Made by a program: the position numbers and the translations under genes
Shown here: positions 22,010 to 31,118 of the stretch, piece by piece
How the letters are laid out: each line of letters opens with the position of its first letter
How positions within the stretch are numbered: the first letter of the stretch is position 1
NCBI GenBank assembly: GCA_905215615.1
Contig: CAJMQM010000005.1
Coordinates: 1 to 31,718, forward strand
Direction of reading: 5' to 3'
Length of the DNA: 31,718 nt
Source: an uncultured bacterium
GTDB taxonomy: Bacteria; Bacillota; Clostridia; TANB77; CAG-508
Notes under the pieces: generated by a model
Database searches by the model: none
What the model was told of the DNA's origin: nothing
Seen by the model: the letters and a program-made list of their open reading frames with translations, nothing else

Positions 22010-24133
22010 ATGCCAGATAAATTAATAATAGTTGAGTCACCTGCAAAGGCAAACACAATAAAAAAGTTCTTAGGTGGAAATTACAAAGTAATGGCTTCAA
22101 TGGGACATATAAGAGATTTACCTAAATCTAAATTGGGAGTAGACATAGAACATGACTTTGAGCCTGAATATATAAATATAAGAGGAAAGGGAGATTTAAT
22201 AAAATCATTAAAAAAGGAAGCAAAAAACGCAAACAAAGTATATCTAGCAACCGACCCTGACCGTGAAGGAGAAGCAATAGCATGGCACTTATCACACATA
22301 TTAGAAATACCAGAAGACTCTGTATGCCGTGTTACTTTTAACGAAATAACAAAAGAAACAGTACAAAAATCTATTAAAGAACCAAGAAAAATAGATATGA
22401 ATTTAACAGATGCACAACAAGCAAGACGTGTGCTAGATAGAATAGTTGGTTATAAAATTAGCCCTATATTATGGAAAAAAGTAAAAAGAGGATTATCAGC
22501 TGGGCGTGTTCAATCTGTTGCAGTTAAGCTAATTGTAGACAGAGAAGAAGAAATAGAAAAATTTATTCCAGAAGAATATTGGAACATATATGCTATTTTA
22601 ATAGAACCAAAATCAAATAAAAAGTTTGAAGCTAAATTTTATGGAAAAGATGGCAAGAAACTTGAAATACATAATAAAGAAGAAGTAGACAATATATTAA
22701 AACAAATTGAAAATGGAAAATACATAGTAGAAGATGTAAAAAAAGGAGAAAAGAAAAGAACTCCCGCACCACCATTTACAACAAGTACAATGCAACAAGA
22801 GGCATCAAGAAAATTAGGATTTACTCTTAAGAAAACAATGTCTGTTGCACAAGGATTATACGAAGGTGTTAAAGTAGAAGAAAAAGGCACAGTGGGATTA
22901 ATTACATATATGAGAACAGATTCTACAAGAATTTCAGAAGAAGCAAGGCATGCAGCAAAAAAACATATAGAATCAGAATATGGCGAAAAATATTACGAAA
23001 ATAGATATTACAAAACTAAACAAAACTCACAAGATGCACACGAAGCTATAAGACCAACTTACATAGAGTTAACACCAGAAAAAATAAAAAACAATTTAAC
23101 ACCAGACCAATATAAATTATATAGGTTAATATATAATAGATTTATAGCAAGCCAAATGTCAGCAGCAATATATGATACAGTTTCTGCAAACATAAATGTT
23201 AATTCATATAATTTTAAAGCAAATGGTCAAACTCTAAAATTCAAAGGGTTTATGACACTATATGTAGAAACATTGGACAACGAAAAAGAAGAGGTGGACG
23301 AAAATATACCAGAATTAGTAGTTGGGCAAGAAGTTATAAAAGAAAAATTAGATCCAAAACAAAGTTTTACAGAGCCACCACCAAGATATACAGAAGCAAG
23401 CTTGGTTAAGGCATTAGAAGAAAAAGGAATAGGCAGACCAAGTACGTATTCTCCTACTATTACAACTATAATAGATAGGCATTACATACAAAAAGAGCAA
23501 AAACAATTAGTCCCAACAGAGTTAGGAAAAGTTGTTAATACCCTACTTACAGAAAATTTTACAGATATTATAAATGTAGAATTTACTGCAAAAATAGAAG
23601 AAAACTTTGATGAAATTGCAGAAGGAAAAGAGCCATGGAAAGATGTAATTAGAACATTTTATGGACCTTTTGAAAAAGAAGTAGAAAAAGTAGATAAAGA
23701 ACTAGAACATGTAAAACTAGAAGATGAAGTATCAGACGTGCCATGTGACAAATGTGGAAGGATGATGGTAATAAAATATGGAAGATACGGGAAATTCTTA
23801 GCATGTCCAGGCTACCCAGAGTGTAAAAATGCAAAACCAATAGTAGAAAATATAGATGTTCCATGCCCTGTTTGTGGTTCAAAAGTGCAAGTTAGAAAAA
23901 CAAAAAGAGGAAAGAAATATTATATTTGCGAGAATAACCCAAAATCTTGTAATTATATTTCATGGAATAAGCCAAAAGTAGGAGAAGAGTGGTCTCCTGA
24001 AATAGAGAAAGAAACGCAAAAAGCAAAAAGAGCTATTAAAAAAACAAGAAAAACTAAAAAATCTAGTAGCAGTAAAACTACAAAAAGTAGTAAAAGTACA
24101 AAAACTAAAAAGACTACAAAAAAGAAAGAATAA
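22010..24133 (+). CDS. topA: DNA topoisomerase I (type IA)
   Basis: A 707-residue enzyme that relaxes negative supercoils. The N-terminal Toprim domain shows IIVESPAKANTIKKFLG and the acidic motif ATDPDREGEAIAWHL. The catalytic Tyr300 lies in GLITYMRTDSTRIS, with RPTYIELTP and the GIGRPSTYSPTI motif after it. Two C-terminal four-Cys zinc ribbons follow (CDKCGRMM...CPGYPEC and CPVCGSK...CENNPKSC). A Lys/Ser/Thr-rich basic tail of about 35 residues ends the protein and probably helps DNA binding. A GAAAGGAAAG site precedes the ATG at 22010. Confidence 0.97.
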   Translation: MPDKLIIVESPAKANTIKKFLGGNYKVMASMGHIRDLPKSKLGVDIEHDFEPEYINIRGKGDLIKSLKKEAKNANKVYLATDPDREGEAIAWHLSHILEIPEDSVCRVTFNEITKETVQKSIKEPRKIDMNLTDAQQARRVLDRIVGYKISPILWKKVKRGLSAGRVQSVAVKLIVDREEEIEKFIPEEYWNIYAILIEPKSNKKFEAKFYGKDGKKLEIHNKEEVDNILKQIENGKYIVEDVKKGEKKRTPAPPFTTSTMQQEASRKLGFTLKKTMSVAQGLYEGVKVEEKGTVGLITYMRTDSTRISEEARHAAKKHIESEYGEKYYENRYYKTKQNSQDAHEAIRPTYIELTPEKIKNNLTPDQYKLYRLIYNRFIASQMSAAIYDTVSANINVNSYNFKANGQTLKFKGFMTLYVETLDNEKEEVDENIPELVVGQEVIKEKLDPKQSFTEPPPRYTEASLVKALEEKGIGRPSTYSPTITTIIDRHYIQKEQKQLVPTELGKVVNTLLTENFTDIINVEFTAKIEENFDEIAEGKEPWKDVIRTFYGPFEKEVEKVDKELEHVKLEDEVSDVPCDKCGRMMVIKYGRYGKFLACPGYPECKNAKPIVENIDVPCPVCGSKVQVRKTKRGKKYYICENNPKSCNYISWNKPKVGEEWSPEIEKETQKAKRAIKKTRKTKKSSSSKTTKSSKSTKTKKTTKKKE

Positions 24134-24154
24134 AATTTAATATATAACAAATAA

Positions 24155-24245
24155 AGAAGCTTTATAATAAGCAAAAAAACAGAAGTAAAAATTAAAATAT
24201 AGAAATTTACTCTTCAGCTTAAAATATAAAGCTTCTGTATTTGTT
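24155..24245 (+). terminator. long hairpin terminator after topA
   Basis: Perfect 12-bp outer arms (24155-24166 with 24225-24236) enclose further pairings (AAGC/GCTT, GTAAA/TTTAC). GTATTTGTTTATAT follows. The T-tract is interrupted, so efficiency is uncertain. Confidence 0.6.
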
Positions 24246-24271
24246 TATATCAAAATATCAAAAATACTAGC

Positions 24272-24300
24272 TTGTAAAATTAAGAAAAATAATGTATAAT
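24272..24300 (+). promoter_or_regulatory. promoter of the SNF2 helicase gene
   Basis: TTGTAA (24272-24277), 17 bp, perfect TATAAT (24295-24300), about 30 bp before the start. Confidence 0.65.
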
Positions 24301-24331
24301 TCATATTTAGTAAATTATTAGGGGTAGAAGT

Positions 24332-27310
24332 ATGATTTTAAATAATAATAAAATGGACGAAGAAGAAAATAAAAAAGTATTTAAGCAACTTGTAAACACC
24401 TTTCTAACCACGGAAATCAAACAAACACAAAATATAAAAAATCTAGATAGTAACATTTGCATAGAGCCAACAATTTTCTATGATAAATTCCATGGAACGT
24501 TAAAAATAGAATTTAAAATAGGAAATGTACAAATGTACAAACTAAAAAATCTAGTAGAATTTTACGACAAAATGATGGCACAAGAAGTCTATAAGTATGG
24601 TTCTAAACTTGAATTTAAACATACCAAAGAAGCCTTTAATGAAGAGAGCAAAAGGCTTTTAGATTTTATACTAAAATATGCAGAGATAATAAAATACACT
24701 AATGAAGCTAATAATTTGTATTCCAGTTACAGCAAAAAGCTAAATGAAGCAAATATTACAATATCAAAATCAGCTTTAGACGAATTATTTGAAATATTAG
24801 ATGGAAAAAACATAAAGTTTTTTAATGGTCAACTAGAAGAAAATATTACTTTCTTAACAGAAGAGCCTAATATAAAATTAGAACTATTAAAAAATAAAAG
24901 CGGAACATATACAATAGCACCTAATATAGATATTTATTCATACGATACCATTTACGGAAAAAATTATATATATATATTGTTTAAAAATGCTTTATATAAA
25001 TGTAATAAATCATTTGAAAGTACAGTGCTAAAAACACTAGATATCTACAAAAAAAATTACACTGGGGAAATCTATTTAAAAACAGATGAGGAATTAAAAG
25101 ATTTCTTTAGCATAGTAAATCCAAAATTAAAAAAATACATAGATATAAAAAATGTTCCACTAGAGGAACTAGAAAAATATATTCCAAAAGAGTTAGGTGT
25201 AAAAGTTTATCTTGACTATGACAACCAAAATAGAGTAGTTGCAGATATAAAATTTTGTTATGGAAAAGAAGAATTTAATCCATTGCTAAATCAAGAAATA
25301 AAAGAAGTAAGAAACCTTGTTGCAGAAGACGAAGCATTAGAAATTTTAAGAAATACTGGATTTATGCTTGATGTAAAAAATAGTAGACTAATATTAGTAG
25401 ATGAAGAAAAAATATATGACTTTTTAGCTAAAGATATAGAACTATATATGAAAAAGTTTGAGGTATTAGCTACAGATAATTTCAAAAATAGGCAAATTAA
25501 GCCATTTAAAATAAACTCAATTGGGGTAAGACTAGAAAGCAACTTACTAAATATTAATATTGAGGACATTGGTTTAGATATAAACGAAATTAGTCAAATT
25601 CTAGAAAGATACAATTTAAAGAAAAAATATTATAGATTAAAAGACGGAAATTATATTAATATAGAAAATAACAACGATATTGAGCTTTTAGCTAATATGG
25701 TTGACGGTATGGATATAAGGTATAATGAAATTAAAGATGGGATGATTAGAGTTCCAATATATAGAGGAATTTACCTAGAAAGTATACTAAAAAAACTAAA
25801 AAATACAAATATAACAAAGGATGATAATTATAAAAAAATAGTTAGCGATTTAGAAATAAGAGAAAATGACTATATAGATGTAAATATAAAAGGATTAAAT
25901 GCAGACTTAAGAGGTTACCAAAAGCTAGGTTATAGATGGCTAAAAAATTTGGATTACTATCATTTAGGTGGAATATTAGCAGATGACATGGGACTTGGAA
26001 AAACAATTCAAATATTAGCATTAATATTATCATATGTAGAAGAAAAAGGAAAAGATGCGAAACCTTCTATAGTAATTTGCCCAAGTTCACTTTCACTTAA
26101 CTGGCTTAACGAAATTAAAAAGTTTGCACCTTCACTAAAATGTATAGCAATTGGTGGAAATGCAATACAAAGAGAAAAACAAATTAATAAAATATTAGAA
26201 AATAATATTGTAATAACATCATATGAATTACTAAAAAGAGACATAAACATATATAAAGAAAAAGAATTTGAATTTAAATATGCTATTGCAGATGAGGCAC
26301 AATACATAAAAAATAATAATACGCAAAATGCAAGAGCAATAAAGGTAATTAATGCAGAAACAAGATATGCGCTAACTGGTACTCCTATAGAAAACTCATT
26401 ATCAGAGCTATGGTCAATATTTGACTATATTATGCCAGGCTACTTGTTTGGACATAAAAAATTTAAAGAAGAATATGAAACACCAATAGTAAAAGATGAA
26501 GATGAAAAGGCAATGGAAAAATTAAAACAATTAATAGAACCATTTGTTTTAAGAAGAGTTAAGAAAGAAGTTTTAACAGAATTGCCAGATAAAACGGTTA
26601 CAGTTCTATATAATGAGATGGGAGAAGAGCAAAAAGAACTTTATAAATCATATTTAGCAATAGCAAAAAAAGAAGTAAAACAAGAAATATCTGAAAATGG
26701 TTTTGAAAAAAGTCAAATAAAAATACTGTCACTTTTAATGAGACTAAGACAAATTTGCTGCCATCCATCATTATTTTTATCAAATTACAGTGGTGAAAGT
26801 AGCAAACTAAATCAATGTATAGAAGTATTAAAAGATGCAATATCATCTGGACATAAAATATTATTATTTTCGGGCTATACATCAATGTTTGACATTATAG
26901 AAAAAGAACTAAAAAAGAGTAATATAAATTACTTTAAGCTAACAGGTCAAACAAAAGTATCTGAAAGAGTGGATTTAGTAGATGAATTTAACACAAATCC
27001 AGAAATAAAAGTATTCTTAATTTCCTTAAAAGCAGGAGGAACAGGGCTTAACCTAACTGGTGCAGATATGGTAATACATTACGACCCATGGTGGAATATA
27101 TCTGCTGAAAATCAAGCAACAGATAGAACATATAGAATTGGGCAGAAAAATAATGTGCATGTATATAAAATGATAACAAAAGATTCCATAGAAGAGAAAA
27201 TATATGAGCTACAAAAACGTAAAGAAAAACTTATAGACAATATGTTATCTACTAAAACTACATTTATTAATAAGCTTTCAGAAGCAGATATTATGAAGCT
27301 ATTTGAGTAA
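24332..27310 (+). CDS. SNF2-family DEAD/DEAH-box helicase (bacterial SWI2/SNF2 ATPase)
   Basis: A 992-residue cytoplasmic protein. Residues 1 to about 520 resemble the helicase-associated region of bacterial SNF2 proteins. The motor domains follow: motif I DDMGLGKTIQ (about 551-560), Ia CPSSLSLNW, motif II DEAQ (about 654-657), motif III ALTGTPIENSLSELWS, RQICCHPSL, motif V LKAGGTGLNLTGAD and motif VI QATDRTYRIGQ. Many Firmicute members start with a Cys/His-rich SWIM zinc finger; none is seen here. Family members translocate on duplex DNA and may act in transcription recycling or repair; the role here is unknown. It has its own promoter. The ATG is preceded by GGGGTAGAAG. Confidence 0.93.
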   Translation: MILNNNKMDEEENKKVFKQLVNTFLTTEIKQTQNIKNLDSNICIEPTIFYDKFHGTLKIEFKIGNVQMYKLKNLVEFYDKMMAQEVYKYGSKLEFKHTKEAFNEESKRLLDFILKYAEIIKYTNEANNLYSSYSKKLNEANITISKSALDELFEILDGKNIKFFNGQLEENITFLTEEPNIKLELLKNKSGTYTIAPNIDIYSYDTIYGKNYIYILFKNALYKCNKSFESTVLKTLDIYKKNYTGEIYLKTDEELKDFFSIVNPKLKKYIDIKNVPLEELEKYIPKELGVKVYLDYDNQNRVVADIKFCYGKEEFNPLLNQEIKEVRNLVAEDEALEILRNTGFMLDVKNSRLILVDEEKIYDFLAKDIELYMKKFEVLATDNFKNRQIKPFKINSIGVRLESNLLNINIEDIGLDINEISQILERYNLKKKYYRLKDGNYINIENNNDIELLANMVDGMDIRYNEIKDGMIRVPIYRGIYLESILKKLKNTNITKDDNYKKIVSDLEIRENDYIDVNIKGLNADLRGYQKLGYRWLKNLDYYHLGGILADDMGLGKTIQILALILSYVEEKGKDAKPSIVICPSSLSLNWLNEIKKFAPSLKCIAIGGNAIQREKQINKILENNIVITSYELLKRDINIYKEKEFEFKYAIADEAQYIKNNNTQNARAIKVINAETRYALTGTPIENSLSELWSIFDYIMPGYLFGHKKFKEEYETPIVKDEDEKAMEKLKQLIEPFVLRRVKKEVLTELPDKTVTVLYNEMGEEQKELYKSYLAIAKKEVKQEISENGFEKSQIKILSLLMRLRQICCHPSLFLSNYSGESSKLNQCIEVLKDAISSGHKILLFSGYTSMFDIIEKELKKSNINYFKLTGQTKVSERVDLVDEFNTNPEIKVFLISLKAGGTGLNLTGADMVIHYDPWWNISAENQATDRTYRIGQKNNVHVYKMITKDSIEEKIYELQKRKEKLIDNMLSTKTTFINKLSEADIMKLFE

Positions 27311-27313
27311 AGT

Positions 27314-27341
27314 TTGCATAATATTGGAAAAATGTTATACT
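27314..27341 (+). promoter_or_regulatory. promoter of the G+C-richer ORFan
   Basis: TTGCAT (27314-27319), 16 bp, TATACT (27336-27341). It begins 3 bases after the helicase stop codon. Confidence 0.55.
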
Positions 27342-27348
27342 CAAGTTA

Positions 27349-27362
27349 GTAACGGTTGTTAC
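27349..27362. promoter_or_regulatory. inverted repeat in the ORFan leader (possible operator)
   Basis: GTAAC-GGTT-GTTAC, a 14-bp palindrome right after the promoter and near the expected transcription start. No regulator can be named. Confidence 0.35.
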
Positions 27363-27389
27363 AATTTATATTATAAGGGAGTTGTTCCT

Positions 27390-27998
27390 ATGAATATGCA
27401 CCTTTTCCAAATCCAGATAGCCGACAGTATGGCTGACCGGATGTATGCCAAACTTGGTTTGGAAAACGAAAAAGCAGAAATGCTGCACAAACTGAGAAGA
27501 GACATTACTCAAGAGTGGCTGGACTGTGCATTTGCGGCAGCAGGTCTCTCGAAACTCCATGGTGGAGACGTAATGGACGACACCTACGAATCGTTTAAGA
27601 AGGAACTGAAAGGTAACATTATCGTGGGAATCCTTGTGAAAGGGTTCGAAGGAGCAGTAAACGGAGACAAGGAACTCAAAGAAGTAGTAAAAGAACTGCT
27701 AACTGTCGAAAACGCGAAAAAGTATATCGACAGCTTTGGGTACTGGTATCGGTGGGCACTGTTGGAAGAAGCAGCAAGAGTAGAAATTTCAATCGAAAGG
27801 CATATGGAGTTGCCAGACACATATGATGGCATCGAAGACGAGGAAGTGAGAAGGAAAGAGAAAGACATAATCGAAAGAGCTGGCATGAAGCGTGAGCACT
27901 TTGGAAGGTATACTCCGGAAGAAGTAAGACTTTACGAGGAAACAATGAGGCAAGAAGATGTTAGAAAACACCTCTCGCCTGACTGGCTAAAGGAATAA
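27390..27998 (+). CDS. hypothetical protein with composition unlike its neighbours
   Basis: A 202-residue protein that I do not recognise. It looks soluble, mostly helical and highly charged, has no signal peptide or membrane helix, and ends LSPDWLKE. The frame extends upstream to 27303 inside the helicase end, but AAGGGAG (27375-27381) and the ATG at 27390 mark the start. The gene is much richer in G and C than its surroundings (29 of 60 bases at 27541-27600) and uses CTG, CGG, TCG and ACC codons that are scarce elsewhere in the window. It has its own promoter and a very strong terminator. This looks like a self-contained acquired cassette between the helicase gene and trmFO. Confidence 0.8.
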   Translation: MNMHLFQIQIADSMADRMYAKLGLENEKAEMLHKLRRDITQEWLDCAFAAAGLSKLHGGDVMDDTYESFKKELKGNIIVGILVKGFEGAVNGDKELKEVVKELLTVENAKKYIDSFGYWYRWALLEEAARVEISIERHMELPDTYDGIEDEEVRRKEKDIIERAGMKREHFGRYTPEEVRLYEETMRQEDVRKHLSPDWLKE

Positions 27999-28011
27999 GA
28001 TAGACCTCCCT

Positions 28012-28060
28012 AAAAGAAGACAGCTGGTTTTGGCATTGCCAAAGCCAGCTATCTTCTTTT
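28012..28060 (+). terminator. very strong intrinsic terminator of the ORFan
   Basis: AAAAGAAGA/TCTTCTTTT, AGCTGG/CCAGCT, TTT/AAA and GGC/GCC stack into one long stem (28012-28034 with 28038-28060), with a single C/A mismatch, one G-T pair and a 3-base loop. Confidence 0.93.
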
Positions 28061-28094
28061 ATTTATAAAAAATCTATACTTAATAATTTGTTTA

Positions 28095-28103
28095 TGATAC
28101 AAT
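28095..28103 (+). promoter_or_regulatory. extended -10 promoter of trmFO
   Basis: TGATACAAT is a TGn-TACAAT extended -10 box about 30 bp before the trmFO ATG. The -35 region is poor. Confidence 0.45.
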
Positions 28104-28134
28104 AACAGAAAAATGTAGTAGAGAGGTATAATAA

Positions 28135-29568
28135 ATGCAAGATTTTATAACTGTAATAGGTGGTGGATTAGCTGGTTCAGAAGCCGCATATCAAATTTCT
28201 AAAAGAGGAATAAAAGTTAAATTATATGAAATGAAACCAAATAAATTTTCTCCTGCACATAGTAACAATAATTTAGCAGAAATAGTTTGCAGTAACTCTT
28301 TTAAATCAAATTTGCACACAAATGCATGTGGACTTTTAAAAGAAGAACTTAGAATATTAGATTCACTTCTAATAAAAGTGGCAGATGAAACATCAGTGCC
28401 AGCAGGTCAAGCTTTGGCAGTAGATAGAGAAAAATTTGCAGAAAAAGTTACCGAAGAAATAGAAAAAATAGATAATATTGAGGTAATTAGAAAAGAAGTA
28501 GGAAGAAAACTAGTAGATAATACAGACGATATACTTATTAGTGATGAATTAATAAACGAAATAACAGAAATGTCAAATGAGGGAATTGTTATAATAGCAA
28601 CAGGACCACTTACATCTGATAAACTTTTTAAAGAAATATTAGAGATTACAGGAAATAATAATTTATACTTTTATGATGCAGCAGCACCAATTATAGATAA
28701 AAATTCAATAAATATGAATATTGCATTTAATGGCAATAGATATGAACAAGAAAGAGAGAAAGACGAAGATATAGAAGTTTGGAAGAATAGAATAGAAAAA
28801 CAAGACAAAAGTTATGTAAACTTACCTATGAATAAAGAAGAATATGAGAATTTTTGTAGTGAGCTTGTAAACGCAGAAGTGGTAGAGTTACACAATTTTG
28901 AAAAAAGAGAAATATTTGAAGGATGTATGCCAATAGAAATAATGGCAAAAAGAGGTATAGATACATTAAGATTTGGACCTTTAAAACCTGTGGGATTTAC
29001 AGATTTAAGGACAGGAAGAAGACCATATGCCGTTGTACAATTAAGGCAAGATAATTCACAAGGTAACTTATATAATATGGTTGGTTTTCAAACAAATTTA
29101 AAATATGGAGAGCAAAAAAGAGTATTTAGGCTTATACCAGGATTAGAAAATGCAGAATTTGAAAAATATGGAGTTATGCATAGAAACACTTTTATAAATT
29201 CACCAGAATTATTAGACGAGACATATAACTTAAAGAAAAATAACAATATATTTTTTGCAGGTCAAATTACAGGAGTGGAAGGCTATGTAGAGTCTATTGC
29301 ATCTGGTTTAGTAGCTGGAATAAATGCAGTTGCTATGTATAATAGCAAAAATAATATAGAAAATAACCACAAAATAGTATTTCCCAAAGATACAATGATA
29401 GGAGCACTAGCAAAATATATTTCTATACCTAATGGTAATTTTCAACCTATGAACGCAAACTTTGGAATATTGCCAGAATTCCCTGAAAAAATAAAATATA
29501 AAAAACTTAAGTATGGTAAATTAGCAGATAGAGCTATTGAAAGTCTAAAAAATGTTACAAAAATATAA
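28135..29568 (+). CDS. trmFO: folate- and FAD-dependent tRNA (uracil-54-C5)-methyltransferase TrmFO
   Basis: A 477-residue flavoprotein that makes ribothymidine at position 54 of tRNA from methylenetetrahydrofolate. The FAD-binding VIGGGLAGSEAAYQ (residues 7-20), Cys52 in VCSNSFKSN and Cys264 in EGCMPIEIMAKRG correspond to the two conserved catalytic-site cysteines. The C-terminal GQITGVEGYVESIASGLVAGINA is also typical. It is about 40 residues longer than usual, from extra stretches near residue 145 and residue 205. In many Firmicutes trmFO follows topA directly; here the helicase and an ORFan lie between them. Confidence 0.96.
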   Translation: MQDFITVIGGGLAGSEAAYQISKRGIKVKLYEMKPNKFSPAHSNNNLAEIVCSNSFKSNLHTNACGLLKEELRILDSLLIKVADETSVPAGQALAVDREKFAEKVTEEIEKIDNIEVIRKEVGRKLVDNTDDILISDELINEITEMSNEGIVIIATGPLTSDKLFKEILEITGNNNLYFYDAAAPIIDKNSINMNIAFNGNRYEQEREKDEDIEVWKNRIEKQDKSYVNLPMNKEEYENFCSELVNAEVVELHNFEKREIFEGCMPIEIMAKRGIDTLRFGPLKPVGFTDLRTGRRPYAVVQLRQDNSQGNLYNMVGFQTNLKYGEQKRVFRLIPGLENAEFEKYGVMHRNTFINSPELLDETYNLKKNNNIFFAGQITGVEGYVESIASGLVAGINAVAMYNSKNNIENNHKIVFPKDTMIGALAKYISIPNGNFQPMNANFGILPEFPEKIKYKKLKYGKLADRAIESLKNVTKI

Positions 29569-29592
29569 CAAAAAGATTATAATTGCATTACA

Positions 29593-29645
29593 TTTCAACA
29601 ATTTTACATAAAATTGTTGAAAAAATAAATAAAATATGGTAAAAT
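29593..29645 (+). promoter_or_regulatory. promoter of the coiled-coil gene with an overlapping inverted repeat
   Basis: TTGAAA (29617-29622), 17 bp, TAAAAT (29640-29645). A perfect 13-bp inverted repeat (29593-29605 with 29610-29622) ends exactly on the -35 box. It could be an operator or the terminator of trmFO; no T-run follows it on the plus strand. Confidence 0.55.
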
Positions 29646-29688
29646 ATAGAATAGTGATATTATTATTAATATAAAAGGAGATATAAAC

Positions 29689-30888
29689 ATGGGAAAAAAG
29701 GTTGATAAATTAGAGCAAATGTATCAAGAATTTGAAGCTAAATATGCAAAAGCTTCAGAAGAAGAAATTAAAATAGCAATGCTTAAAGGAGATAGCCTAG
29801 TTGAACAAAATAGTGAAGAAATAGCAAAGTTACAAGAAACAATAAATACAAAAAAACAATTAATTGATGCCTTAGAAGGAAAAGACGAAGCAGAAACTTC
29901 ACCTAGAATTAAATCAGCAATAGAAGCAGCACAAGGAGAAATGAAAGAAGCTCAAGATAAAATGAAAGAGCTTCAAACTAGTAGCAATAGGTCTGGAAAA
30001 ATGAAAACAAATTTACAAGCATACATGAAAAACAAAGACCAAATAAGACAAATTAGAGCTTTAAAAGATAATATAGACAAAAAAATACCATTAGAAATTG
30101 CTAAAAGAGATGAAAGCAAAACAAAAATGGAATTAGCAGAAGCATCTTTAAAAGACGCTAATAAAAAATTAGCAGACGAAAAGCTTACAATGGCAATGAG
30201 CCAAGAAGAATATAATAATTTATTAGGACAAAAAGCACAAGCTGAAAAAGATGTAAAAGAGCAAACAGAAATCTATAAAAAAGCAAAAGAAAAAATTGTA
30301 GAATTACAAACAAAATCAGGAAAATGCGATTTAGCTTGGAAAACTTTATTTACAGGAAAAACATGGGACGACATACAAAGAAGAGCATTAGACCCTAAAA
30401 CAAAGTTTGTTAGACATGTAGATGAAGATACAAAATTAAAGCCAACAGAAAAAGATACTCGTTCAGAAGAAGATAAAATGAAAGAAGATATTGGTAAAAC
30501 TGTAGAAGAAGTAAGAAGACAACAAGAAGAGGAAAAAGCAAAAAATGGTGGCAAAAAAGATGAAAAAACAGATTTACCAGCACCTACTTCAAAACACCCA
30601 AGATGGGAAAGTTTTAAGAACTTCTGGAAAAGAGCAGGTAATAAAATAAAAGAAGTTTTTGTTGGAAAAGATGAAGCAGAAGTAAAAAAACCAGATTATT
30701 CTAAGATGGATGATATTCCAGCAGATAAAAGAGACCAATTCTTACAGGAATTAAGAAAACATGTAGATAAAGAATATGGAAGAGAAGTAAGAGAGCAAAA
30801 AGAAGCTCAATACATAGAACAACATAAAGCTAAACCAAAAACAAATGAGCCAAAACCAAAAGCAGAAAAAGAAGAGGAAACAAGATAA
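29689..30888 (+). CDS. coiled-coil protein of unknown function
   Basis: A 399-residue, highly charged cytoplasmic protein without signal peptide or membrane helix. Long heptad-like coiled coils span about residues 1-215. A short, more globular segment follows (SGKCDLAWKTLFTGKTWDDI), then a low-complexity Lys/Glu region and a second conserved-looking patch with aromatic residues (HPRWESFKNFWKRAGNKIKEVF, about residues 303-324). The last 60 residues are charged and Pro-containing. I do not recognise the family; a structural or scaffold role is only a guess. AAAGGAG precedes the ATG. It has its own promoter and terminator, so it is monocistronic. Confidence 0.85.
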   Translation: MGKKVDKLEQMYQEFEAKYAKASEEEIKIAMLKGDSLVEQNSEEIAKLQETINTKKQLIDALEGKDEAETSPRIKSAIEAAQGEMKEAQDKMKELQTSSNRSGKMKTNLQAYMKNKDQIRQIRALKDNIDKKIPLEIAKRDESKTKMELAEASLKDANKKLADEKLTMAMSQEEYNNLLGQKAQAEKDVKEQTEIYKKAKEKIVELQTKSGKCDLAWKTLFTGKTWDDIQRRALDPKTKFVRHVDEDTKLKPTEKDTRSEEDKMKEDIGKTVEEVRRQQEEEKAKNGGKKDEKTDLPAPTSKHPRWESFKNFWKRAGNKIKEVFVGKDEAEVKKPDYSKMDDIPADKRDQFLQELRKHVDKEYGREVREQKEAQYIEQHKAKPKTNEPKPKAEKEEETR

Positions 30889-30920
30889 AATTAAACATTA
30901 ATAAATAAAAAAATAAATTA

Positions 30921-30963
30921 TACCCAATTATTAATTAAGAAAGTTTAATAATTGGGTAATTTT
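30921..30963 (+). terminator. intrinsic terminator after the coiled-coil gene
   Basis: A perfect 14-bp stem (30921-30934 with 30945-30958), 10-base loop, followed by ATTTTA. Confidence 0.88.
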
Positions 30964-31039
30964 ATGTGTATTATTATATGTAAATGTACTTTAAGGAAAT
31001 AAGTGTAAAACTTAATAAAAGCTATATATGGGCTTATAT

Positions 31040-31068
31040 TTGTAATAATTAAAAAAATATGGTATAAT
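31040..31068 (+). promoter_or_regulatory. promoter of the small membrane ORFan
   Basis: TTGTAA (31040-31045), 17 bp, perfect TATAAT (31063-31068), 50 bp before the ATG. Confidence 0.65.
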
Positions 31069-31118
31069 AAAGTATGCAAGATTTATAAACCTATCAACCA
31101 TAAGAAAGGAAGATTAGC

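Noticed and set aside
27303..27389. Longer N-terminus for the ORFan at 27390
   Set aside because: It would begin inside the helicase gene and run through the promoter and palindrome. The ATG at 27390 has its own ribosome binding site.
27584..27971. Minus-strand open frames across the ORFan
   Set aside because: Three overlapping frames are open here because of base composition. None has a ribosome binding site or credible protein sequence, while the plus-strand gene has promoter, start and terminator.
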